From: a virus
Strand: one strand, 5' to 3'
DNA length: 25,453 nucleotides
IMG/VR virus record: IMGVR_UViG_3300006924_000150
Span: 1-25,453 of that record
Part shown: positions 19,930 to 24,704 of the stretch, piece after piece
Layout: every line of letters starts with the position of its first letter
Numbering within the stretch: position 1 is the stretch's first letter
Program-made: the position numbers and the translations under genes
The notes under the pieces: generated by a model
Seen by the model: the letters and a program-made list of their open reading frames with translations, nothing else
Database searches by the model: none
Told to the model about the DNA's origin: nothing

Positions 19930-20266
19930 TATAAATGTGTGGGTAGGACTTGGGAGTACCTACATCTACTCGCACTGAACGCTCCCGTCAACTGGCTTTC
20001 GAACTTTCTTGCATCCGCTAGGACAGGGCGCTACCCTCTTCAGAAATACCTTATACGCACGATCACGTATTTTTCAGTCACCACGATCTTACTCCGTCGA
20101 GTAAAAACTTTGAATATGGCCCGCCCTATACTTTTGGTATAATAAAGTATTCCTCTCTTCTCCTGATCGACGGGCAATCAGAGCGTAGGTTGTTTCATAT
20201 TATCAGAGAATGGTTAAACAACCCAAACACACACTCTCTGTCCCCACTACTTAATCGTAGCAGAGA
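19930..20266 (-). ncRNA. Hairpin-rich non-coding interval in the tRNA operon
   Basis: About 340 bases without a plausible gene. Several stems are visible: GGTTGTTT/AAACAACC (20188-20195 with 20216-20223), TCTCTG/CAGAGA (20235-20240 with 20261-20266) enclosing CTAC/GTAG (20247-20250, 20257-20260), CTGAT/ATCAG (20163-20167, 20177-20181), TTACTC-GACG-GAGTAA near 20087-20102, and ATACG/CGTAT near 20051-20068. It does not fit a tRNA. T4 has stable RNAs of unknown function in its tRNA cluster; this may be similar. Strand assigned by operon direction. Confidence 0.35.
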
Positions 20267-20270
20267 AATC

Positions 20271-20347
20271 TGGTCTCAGTGGATGGATTCGAACCACCGA
20301 CATCTACGTCCCAAACGTAGCGGTCTACCAGACTGACCTACACTGAG
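20271..20347 (-). tRNA. tRNA-Pro (TGG)
   Basis: Acceptor CTCAGTG/CACTGAG, anticodon stem CTACG/CGTAG around TTTGGGA (anticodon TGG), T arm GGTGG-TTCGAAT-CCATC, encoded CCA. 77 nt, as usual for this tRNA. Its first 23 nt also form the 3' end of the small gene at 20325-20495. Confidence 0.96.
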
Positions 20348-20495
20348 TTTCTTCGTCTTCACTGAAGCTATCACTTAATATAGCTTCTGTAATCTTACAA
20401 TTGTACTCAGTATCATAAGTATCATATTTAGTAAATCTTAGCTCTCCAACGTCTGGACCAAAACTAATCATCGATACTATATATAACACCCACAT
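20325..20495 (-). CDS. Small protein, 56 aa, overlapping tRNA-Pro
   Basis: ATG at 20495 has AAGGA (20504-20508) eight bases upstream; that site sits between the end of tRNA-Met/Ile and the ATG. The product begins MWVLYIVSMISFGPDVGELR and continues FTKYDTYDTEYNCKITEAIL, with an acidic tail ending CRSVW. A short hydrophobic N-terminus is present but too short for a firm signal call. The MWVLY...KYDTYDTEYNCKIT style recalls small phage ORFs, function unknown. The last seven codons and stop lie inside tRNA-Pro, so RNase P maturation would cut this message. Confidence 0.6.
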   Translation of the reverse strand: MWVLYIVSMISFGPDVGELRFTKYDTYDTEYNCKITEAILSDSFSEDEETQCRSVW

Positions 20496-20513
20496 CTACT
20501 TAATCCTTGTTCT

Positions 20514-20588
20514 TGGTGCGAGAGGCAGGGTTCGAACCTACGACCTGGACGTTATGAGCGTCTTGCTCTACCACTAAGCTACTCTCGC
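20514..20588 (-). tRNA. tRNA with CAT anticodon (Met, or Ile2 if modified)
   Basis: Acceptor GCGAGAG/CTCTCGC, D-loop GCTTAGTGGTAGAGC, anticodon loop CTCATAA (CAT), T arm GTAGG-TTCGAAC-CCTGC, encoded CCA. One A-C mismatch at the top of the anticodon stem. Sequence alone does not separate elongator Met from lysidine-modified Ile. Confidence 0.93.
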
Positions 20589-20598
20589 ACATTATTCT

Positions 20599-20683
20599 TG
20601 GTGCGAGTGAGAGGACTTGAACCTCCACGTCTTGCGACACTAGAACCTAAATCTAGCGTGTCTACCAATTCCACCACACTCGC
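20599..20683 (-). tRNA. tRNA-Leu (TAG)
   Basis: Acceptor GCGAGTG/CACTCGC, anticodon stem CTAGA/TCTAG around TTTAGGT (TAG), long variable arm (TGTCGCAAGACGT) typical of Leu, T arm GGAGG-TTCAAGT-CCTCT, encoded CCA. First tRNA of the operon. Confidence 0.96.
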
Positions 20684-20685
20684 AT

Positions 20686-20786
20686 ACACTAATTTATAAT
20701 ACACACTCACTTGTGACCTTGTGAGTCCTTGTCCCATACACTAGAAAGCAGGTGTATCTACTCTGGTGTGTATTATAAATTTGTGT
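20686..20786. repeat. Long inverted repeat with two internal hairpins
   Basis: The arms 20686-20706 and 20766-20786 are 21 nt and complementary except one position. Between them, ACTCAC/GTGAGT (20705-20710, 20721-20726) and ATACAC/GTGTAT (20736-20741, 20752-20757) form two hairpins with 10-nt loops. The whole would fold as a three-way junction in RNA or a cruciform in DNA. It lies between the 48-aa gene and tRNA-Leu in the same transcript, so it may guide processing or protect RNA ends. Confidence 0.8.
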
Positions 20787-20788
20787 AA

Positions 20789-20935
20789 TCAAAGGCAGAT
20801 CAACTCCGCCTTTGTTACTTTTGAACCTCGGCACTTGCGAGATATACCGTAGAAGAAACCTTTTGCAGACTGGTAGTCATCGAAGATTTTTTCGTGGTGA
20901 TACTTGCGATAGATAGTATATGTTACTTTGTACAT
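20789..20935 (-). CDS. Small basic protein, 48 aa
   Basis: ATG at 20935 opens MYKVTYTIYRKYHHEKIFDD, then YQSAKGFFYGISRKCRGSKV and TKAELICL. No signal or membrane segment; basic and aromatic. It is preceded by GAGTGAG and the promoter at 20964-20992, and its TGA stop is followed at once by the inverted repeat 20686-20786 and then the tRNAs, so it heads the tRNA operon. Function unknown. The residue pattern (Y/K/R-rich beta strands then a helix) is natural for a small nucleic-acid binding protein, which is inference. Confidence 0.7.
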   Translation of the reverse strand: MYKVTYTIYRKYHHEKIFDDYQSAKGFFYGISRKCRGSKVTKAELICL

Positions 20936-20963
20936 GTGTCTCACTCTTTCTGATTACTAGTAC

Positions 20964-20992
20964 ACTATAACTGGTTTGTGCCTCAGTGTCAA
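20964..20992 (-). promoter_or_regulatory. Sigma70 promoter of the tRNA operon
   Basis: TTGACA (20987-20992), 17-nt spacer, TATAGT (20964-20969). ACTG and CAGT bound the spacer (20970-20973, 20984-20987). Followed by GTACTAGTAATC, much like the leaders at 1128 and 21540, and preceded by AAGCCC. Confidence 0.88.
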
Positions 20993-20996
20993 GGGC

Positions 20997-21221
20997 TTAT
21001 TTAACTAATTTTAGTTTTTTTCTTGCCCTTCGCTTTTGTGCTTCTAAACGCTTTTTCGCTTTAACACGATCTTTAGCGTCTTTGTCTTCCTTAATTTGAG
21101 TTACAGTTTTAACTTGCTTGACCACTCTTCTGCGGATTCGTGCCGCTTTCGATCTCACCAATCTGTCGCCTCGACTTGCTCTTACGATAATTGGTTCTGG
21201 TTCTTGTGTTTCTTCAAGCAT
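20997..21221 (-). CDS. Small, very basic hypothetical protein, 74 aa
   Basis: MLEETQEPEPIIVRASRGDR, then RSKAARIRRRVVKQVKTVTQ and a long Lys/Arg helix (VKAKKRLEAQKRRARKKLKL). More than a third of residues are Lys or Arg, so it very probably binds nucleic acid or acidic protein. ATG at 21221 follows AGGGG at suitable spacing. Its stop lies just upstream of the tRNA operon's -35 box. Cotranscribed with the 88-aa gene from the promoter at 21540-21568. No known family. Confidence 0.7.
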   Translation of the reverse strand: MLEETQEPEPIIVRASRGDRLVRSKAARIRRRVVKQVKTVTQIKEDKDAKDRVKAKKRLEAQKRRARKKLKLVK

Positions 21222-21244
21222 ATTAGTACCCCTTGTTTTGAAAG

Positions 21245-21511
21245 TTAAGCACCCACAATCTTACTTATATCATCGCCAAACAATCTTGACATATAATTGT
21301 AAATTCTATTGTACGCATTACACTCATATTGATAATGGTCAAAGAAATCGCTATCATCAGAGAAACGGACATCTGATTCACAATGCTCAATCCAGACACG
21401 TTGCATAGCACTCATACCTTCAAGTGCATCACCCCGTCCGAACGAGATCATAGCGTCCCAGGCTTGAGAAAAGTTAATAGTTTCTTTATAAGCATTAGGA
21501 ATTCTAAACAT
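21245..21511 (-). CDS. Hypothetical protein, 88 aa
   Basis: Begins MFRIPNAYKETINFSQAWDA; helical, with an acidic centre (VRFSDDSDFFDHYQYECNAY). No membrane segment or signal. ATG at 21511 has the purine tract AAAGAAAG before it, and the promoter at 21540-21568 is 29 nt upstream. The motif 'NRIYNYMSRLFGDDISKI' closes the protein. I recognise no family. Two Cys residues are not arranged as a zinc site. Confidence 0.7.
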   Translation of the reverse strand: MFRIPNAYKETINFSQAWDAMISFGRGDALEGMSAMQRVWIEHCESDVRFSDDSDFFDHYQYECNAYNRIYNYMSRLFGDDISKIVGA

Positions 21512-21539
21512 TTGATTCTTTCTTTTTGATTACTTGTAT

Positions 21540-21568
21540 AGTATAGCTGATTTGGAATCAGATGTCAA
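21540..21568 (-). promoter_or_regulatory. Sigma70 early promoter with palindromic spacer
   Basis: TTGACA (21563-21568), 17-nt spacer, TATACT (21540-21545). The spacer is largely CTGATT-TGG-AATCAG (21547-21561; 6-bp arms). AAAGCCC precedes the -35 box and the previous gene's stop is 10 nt away. Confidence 0.88.
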
Positions 21569-21577
21569 GGGCTTTAT

Positions 21578-21745
21578 TTACATCCATCCTAACTTTGTTG
21601 CATTGTGTATTATAATCATGAAACAAGTGGCGATGTGTATTGCCCACCAAAATGTTCTGATTATAGCGACTACATCTGCTTGTCTATCAGATTCGCCTAC
21701 TTTTTCTCCTAGAGATTGCGCCCATATACGCCACCATTTACTCAT
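21578..21745 (-). CDS. Small membrane protein, 55 aa, paralogue of the next gene
   Basis: Begins MSKWWRIWAQSLGEKVGESD, then RQADVVAIIRTFWWAIHIAT with a single transmembrane helix (about 28-48, FWWAIHIATCFMIIIHNATK). Matches the layout WW.IW..SLG...(A/R)IIRTF.....TCFMII that I recall from T4-like cyanophages. ATG at 21745 overlaps the upstream stop (ATGA) and has AAGGA eight bases before it. Its upstream neighbour is a clear paralogue, so the pair arose by tandem duplication. Function unknown. Confidence 0.78.
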   Translation of the reverse strand: MSKWWRIWAQSLGEKVGESDRQADVVAIIRTFWWAIHIATCFMIIIHNATKLGWM

Positions 21746-21927
21746 AGCCAGTCCTTAACAATGTTAATTATAATTATCCAAGCGCATAGAAGATTGGTAC
21801 ACACTATGAAGGTCCTAATTATTGATATTCTATTCTCGTTAATAGGATCATACCCGTCTTCTTCATCAAAAGATCCGAGTGCGTGTTTCCAAACCTTCCA
21901 CCACCTGTTAGTCCCAGAGCCCTTCAT
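21742..21927 (-). CDS. Small membrane protein, 61 aa, tandem paralogue
   Basis: Start at 21927 (MKGSGTNRWWKVWKHALGSF) with GGTG upstream. Then FDEEDGYDPINENRISIIRT, and FIVCTNLLCAWIIIINIVKD as the transmembrane helix. Same WW.VW..(S/A)LG...IIRTF....I..CxxII..N..K layout as the downstream protein, but with a longer acidic linker and fewer aromatic residues in the helix. Overlaps the upstream gene by 20 nt and the downstream gene by 4. The frame is open to 21954 but that start lacks a ribosome site. Confidence 0.76.
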   Translation of the reverse strand: MKGSGTNRWWKVWKHALGSFDEEDGYDPINENRISIIRTFIVCTNLLCAWIIIINIVKDWL

Positions 21928-22270
21928 AATATTCACCAAATAGTTTAAAGCCATTAGTCATTCGTTCTTGCGTTTCTTTCAAACATTCTTTACAAACTGG
22001 ATCACCAAAGTTTGAACATTTATCAGCACACATATCTACAGCATCAATTTCTTTTGACTTGTGACCAAACGCCCAGATCATTTCATCTAGTATTTCATTC
22101 CAACGTTCTTCAGTAAGAGTTGACGGATATCCATGCTGTGTTGCTTTGAGTTGTACAAGCATAGGATGAATAATCATAGCAAGTGTACAATCCATACTAT
22201 ACGTATCGTGCGGCTCTATCTCAACTCTTGTAGCACGATTCTTTCTATATGGTCCAATTCTAACTTTCAT
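21908..22270 (-). CDS. Conserved phage hypothetical protein, 120 aa
   Basis: ATG at 22270 (MKVRIGPYRKN); the frame is open 12 codons further but coincides with the preceding gene. Visible blocks are HDTYSMDCTLAMIIHPMLVQ, LKATQHGYPS, ILDEMIWAFGHKSKE, then CADKCSNFGDPVCKECLKET (four cysteines, maybe an insert) and RMTNGFKLFGEYYEGLWD. The 'D.YSMD.TLA.II.PML.QLKAT.HG' and 'RM.NGF.LFG.YY..LWD' blocks recur in many marine phage proteins of unknown function. The cysteine cluster in the middle (CxxxC...CxxC-like) is unusual and may bind zinc. Confidence 0.8.
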   Translation of the reverse strand: MKVRIGPYRKNRATRVEIEPHDTYSMDCTLAMIIHPMLVQLKATQHGYPSTLTEERWNEILDEMIWAFGHKSKEIDAVDMCADKCSNFGDPVCKECLKETQERMTNGFKLFGEYYEGLWD

Positions 22271-22451
22271 CAGGAGTCTCTGTAGGTATTGATAGAAATT
22301 TTGCAACCTTTATCATATACTCTTCTACATCTCTTTCTTCGATTTTACCCAATCTAAAGTCACGCTCGACCTGTTCTACTTCTTCTAGTAACTCATCTAG
22401 AGACTTTTCGCTCACGGAATCGTGAGTCTTTGTTTCAACTGTATCGTTCAT
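22260..22451 (-). CDS. Small acidic hypothetical protein, 63 aa
   Basis: Begins MNDTVETKTHDSVSEKSLDE; an acidic helix (LLEEVEQVERDFRLGKIEER) follows, then VEEYMIKVAKFLSIPTET. ATG at 22451 has AAGGAG at good spacing. Overlaps the downstream gene start by 11 nt. No known family, no targeting signal. Its 5' end is 18 nt from the plus-strand late octamer of the divergent lysin gene, so the two genes share an intergenic region of about 30 bases. Confidence 0.7.
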   Translation of the reverse strand: MNDTVETKTHDSVSEKSLDELLEEVEQVERDFRLGKIEERDVEEYMIKVAKFLSIPTETPDES

Positions 22452-22468
22452 AATTACACTCCTTAATG

Positions 22469-22476
22469 TATAAATA
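22469..22476 (+). promoter_or_regulatory. T4-type late promoter for the putative endolysin
   Basis: Exact TATAAATA. The expected late start site is about six bases downstream, almost on the ATG at 22482, so the message could be leaderless. Confidence 0.7.
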
Positions 22477-22481
22477 TGTAT

Positions 22482-22994
22482 ATGAAGAAGATAATAGTAT
22501 TTCTTTTACTATGTGCTTGTGATACGACCGCTATAGAATCCTTTAATAAACCAATCCCGACATACCCACACTATCTCAAAACTGCTGATGCGTTTGTCGG
22601 CTTCAACGAGACGGCAAACAGGAATGATCTAAGGACTTTATTAAAGATTGACCCAGTCTCATACGAGTGGTGCGCCGCTTTCGTAAACGCAATTCTGCGG
22701 GTTAATAAAATCCCAGGCTCTGATAGTGTCAACGACTATCCGTTCATGGCACGTAGCTTTCTCTTTTGGGGAGAGCCCGTTGATGAACCACGACTAGGAG
22801 ATATAGTTGTATTCTCTAGAGGCAACCAAGGCTGGCAAGGTCACGTAGGGTTCTATATCTATCCCGTGTCGATAGAAGGTGAAGATCATTACGTCATACT
22901 AGGTGGCAACCAAGATGACAAAGTTTCTTATGACACATATCCTGTATCTAAAGTGTTAGACATCAGACGTTCAGTATATACCGACATAAACTAG
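22482..22994 (+). CDS. CHAP/NlpC-type (TIGR02594-like) lipoprotein, putative endolysin
   Basis: A 170-aa protein counted from ATG 22482 (MKKIIVFLLLCAC); ATG 22476 is in frame but overlaps the promoter octamer. The start is a signal with a possible lipobox (LCAC). The catalytic domain has YEWCAAFVNAIL (Cys), GHVGFY (His) and ILGGNQDDKVS (Asn), the Cys-His-Asn order of TIGR02594/CHAP proteins, which cleave peptidoglycan peptide or amide bonds. It is likely exported to the periplasm by a signal-anchor or lipoprotein route. No ribosome site is visible before either ATG. Most likely a lysis enzyme; a role in virion entry is an alternative. Confidence 0.82.
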   Translation: MKKIIVFLLLCACDTTAIESFNKPIPTYPHYLKTADAFVGFNETANRNDLRTLLKIDPVSYEWCAAFVNAILRVNKIPGSDSVNDYPFMARSFLFWGEPVDEPRLGDIVVFSRGNQGWQGHVGFYIYPVSIEGEDHYVILGGNQDDKVSYDTYPVSKVLDIRRSVYTDIN

Positions 22995-23087
22995 ATAGCC
23001 TAACAATAGCCACACAATACCTTTAATCAGAAAAAACAAAAAGGCTAATAAGCCAATTCGTTTTAAAGTTTTCTTAAAATTTATCAA
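22971..23087 (-). CDS. Hidden small membrane protein, TTG start, 38 aa
   Basis: TTG at 23087 opens MINFKKTLKRIGLLAFLFFL, followed by IKGIVWLLLGYLVYVGIY. AGGAG lies nine bases upstream of the TTG, inside the oxygenase gene. The frame overlaps the end of that gene by 14 nt and the end of the convergent endolysin gene by 24 nt. A positively charged start followed by one long hydrophobic helix (11-38) is the typical design of tiny phage membrane proteins; I recall close lookalikes from marine T4-like phages, often with ATG. Not detectable with ATG-only calling. Confidence 0.55.
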   Translation of the reverse strand: MINFKKTLKRIGLLAFLFFLIKGIVWLLLGYLVYVGIY

Positions 23088-23781
23088 TACCACCGTCTCC
23101 TGTGTGAACTCTCACATAGAAAGCGATGCTTAATCTAGTAAAATTATCTTCTTCAGTTGGTGTTACTAGATGAGGTAAATATGTTGGGAACAATACAACA
23201 GTCCCCTCTTTTGGTTTTATCGTAATTGGGTTACCCCAATATGGATATCGATCAGTCTTCTTTGATGCAACACCCGTCTTCACAAACTGTAACGGATCTA
23301 GTATCGTCAGACTACCAGGTTCAGGCTGAGTTCTTGAGGTAATATCTACTATTTCATCTAAGTTCTGTGACTTAGAGATAGCAACACCGTCTCGCCAACC
23401 AGACGTAGGAAAATATACGCCTGTCCACATGTATCCATCTAGTTGATGGGAATGTGGCATATGAAACGCAGACCTATTGGTGTTCATATTAGCCCACAAG
23501 AACTCAGCCTTAATATCAGTATTATGGGTTCCTGCATCAAAGATAGTACTCTTACTATATTCGGTGAGCATTCTACTCAGTATTTCGTATGAAGCGTAAT
23601 GTCTCTCCAGACCTGATACAGTCTGTTGAATATGTATACCAGTACGCTCTTCTACTTCTACTTCATCAAATGCTTTAAACGAGTCTTCGCATAACTTAAT
23701 ATTTAACTCACGTGACTCTTCACCTAAAGTACCAACACTCATCGGTATAGGAAAAACATCTAGCTTTGCTACATTTGCCAT
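23074..23781 (-). CDS. 2OG-Fe(II) oxygenase (TIGR02466-like)
   Basis: A 235-aa protein resembling the TIGR02466 / putative 2OG-Fe(II) oxygenase family. FHMPHSHQLDGYMWTGVYFP (106-125) carries the metal-binding His cluster and the beginning of the core; LFPTYLPHLVTP (197-208) supplies the distal His204, and RLSIAFYVR (216-224) supplies the Arg expected to hold 2-oxoglutarate. Such enzymes hydroxylate unknown substrates; they are frequent in T4-like marine phages and have been suggested to act on nucleic acids or proteins. ATG at 23781 has a weak AAAGATCAG site. The exact ligand set needs alignment; family confidence is good. Confidence 0.85.
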   Translation of the reverse strand: MANVAKLDVFPIPMSVGTLGEESRELNIKLCEDSFKAFDEVEVEERTGIHIQQTVSGLERHYASYEILSRMLTEYSKSTIFDAGTHNTDIKAEFLWANMNTNRSAFHMPHSHQLDGYMWTGVYFPTSGWRDGVAISKSQNLDEIVDITSRTQPEPGSLTILDPLQFVKTGVASKKTDRYPYWGNPITIKPKEGTVVLFPTYLPHLVTPTEEDNFTRLSIAFYVRVHTGDGGIDKF

Positions 23782-23793
23782 AATCTGATCTTT

Positions 23794-23961
23794 CTATTGC
23801 AGAGGTTTAGTTGAGCGTGACCACTGAAAGTCATCATCGCCATAGTAATCAACAGCAAAGACTTCACGTACCATCTTACCATTCTTATTTCTGTAGATGA
23901 TGATCTCAACATACGTCACATCCTCATCGTCAAAATCCTCTGCAAAATCTTCTAGTCTCAT
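23794..23961 (-). CDS. Small acidic hypothetical protein, 55 aa
   Basis: Begins MRLEDFAEDFDDEDVTYVEI, then IIYRNKNGKMVREVFAVDYY and GDDDFQWSRSTKPLQ. Acidic ends around a strand-rich middle. ATG at 23961 overlaps the upstream stop by ATGA and has GGAG 11 bases upstream. No known domain; part of the operon of small genes up to 25423. Confidence 0.68.
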   Translation of the reverse strand: MRLEDFAEDFDDEDVTYVEIIIYRNKNGKMVREVFAVDYYGDDDFQWSRSTKPLQ

Positions 23962-24188
23962 TTTACGTATTGCTCCATTCCAGGTTTTGCAATAAGGTAC
24001 TTATCGACCATTGATAGCAGATCATCGTACTTAGCAACTTCATCAAGTTCCTTTTCAATCTCTGCAATGATATCGCCGTGTTCGCCAACGCCTGCTGGAT
24101 GTTCCAGTAGAACCTCAACGTTCACAACGTGTTTATCGATATGACCTTTAGCGTGGCTAACAAAAGCCTTAATCAGTTTATCTCTCAT
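23958..24188 (-). CDS. Conserved phage hypothetical protein, 76 aa
   Basis: Start at 24188 (MRDKLIKAFVSHAKGHIDKH) has AGGAG seven bases upstream; ATG at 24194 is too close to it. The segment HVVNVEVLLEHPAGVGEHGD followed by a charged helix (IEKELDEVAKYDDLLSM) matches small proteins I recall in many marine phages ('NVE..L..P.G.GEH.D'). Function unknown. No signal peptide or membrane helix. Confidence 0.78.
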   Translation of the reverse strand: MRDKLIKAFVSHAKGHIDKHVVNVEVLLEHPAGVGEHGDIIAEIEKELDEVAKYDDLLSMVDKYLIAKPGMEQYVK

Positions 24189-24207
24189 AGTCATTCTCCT
24201 CTTTATT

Positions 24208-24378
24208 TCACTCTTCGCTTACACACTCATTGTATACTTTTTGCACATTGTATGTAGTTATGTTTTCAATGGTGAATGTAGTTCCATCGAAATCTTTCTT
24301 AGCGATTATCTCTGCATCTCTTAGTTCCGAACACAAAGCAACTGTATCGCCATTTGTATCATTCTTTACTGCATACAT
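24208..24378 (-). CDS. Small hypothetical protein, 56 aa
   Basis: ATG at 24378 with AAGGA at good spacing. MYAVKNDTNGDTVALCSELR, then DAEIIAKKDFDGTTFTIENI and TTYNVQKVYNECVSEE. Looks like a small beta-alpha-beta fold. The downstream gene's ribosome site follows its stop by about 10 nt. No known family. Confidence 0.68.
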   Translation of the reverse strand: MYAVKNDTNGDTVALCSELRDAEIIAKKDFDGTTFTIENITTYNVQKVYNECVSEE

Positions 24379-24388
24379 AATAAATTCC

Positions 24389-24562
24389 TTACATATTGAT
24401 ACACAGTGCTTGTGTACCTAGTTTAAAGTAGCCACCACCTTTTCCGTGAAACTCACTCAAGGCTTCTCTGGCTTTAAAGCACTCGACCATTGAGTCGTGT
24501 GCAGATATCTTTTCTACATATGGGATTGTATCGTAGAAGTACACAAAAACTAGTACCCACAT
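24389..24562 (-). CDS. Conserved phage hypothetical protein, 57 aa
   Basis: Start at 24562 (MWVLVFVYFYDTIPYVEKIS) has GGGG nine bases upstream; an upstream ATG (24583) lies over the previous gene. The rest is AHDSMVECFKAREALSEFHG and KGGGYFKLGTQALCINM, which matches a small ORF family I associate with T4-like cyanophages ('MW.V.FVYFYD..PYVEK...CF.ARE'). Two cysteines. Function unknown; an N-terminal hydrophobic strand may be a signal or a core strand. Confidence 0.76.
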   Translation of the reverse strand: MWVLVFVYFYDTIPYVEKISAHDSMVECFKAREALSEFHGKGGGYFKLGTQALCINM

Positions 24563-24563
24563 T

Positions 24564-24704
24564 TTACATCCCCAAAATACCAAACAGATTAAACCAACCC
24601 ATTGATGTTCCTATTATAACAGGTATCCCAATCATTGTAAAGGCAATAATTAAAAATGCTAAACCAACGCCTTTGTTGTGATACGGTTCATTTGAGTTAC
24701 TCAT
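24564..24704 (-). CDS. Small single-pass membrane protein, 46 aa
   Basis: Start at 24704 (MSNSNEPYHNKGVGLAFLII) with a GGACAGAAG site; an upstream in-frame ATG at 24770 would overlap the previous gene fully. One or two hydrophobic stretches, residues 13-32 (VGLAFLIIAFTMIGIPVIIG) and a short C-terminal one (WFNLFGILGM). Overlaps the upstream stop by 8 nt. Function unknown. Confidence 0.65.
   Translation of the reverse strand: MSNSNEPYHNKGVGLAFLIIAFTMIGIPVIIGTSMGWFNLFGILGM

Noticed and set aside
19929-19936. TATAAATG on the plus strand as a late promoter
   Set aside because: One mismatch and no plus-strand gene downstream before the opposing tRNA genes.
19834-20142. 102-codon plus-strand frame
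   Set aside because: It runs antisense through tRNA-Arg and the structured interval; no promoter or ribosome site on this strand.
20188-20223. GGTTGTTT/AAACAACC hairpin as a terminator
   Set aside because: The 20-nt loop and lack of a following T-run on either strand argue against termination; kept as RNA structure only.
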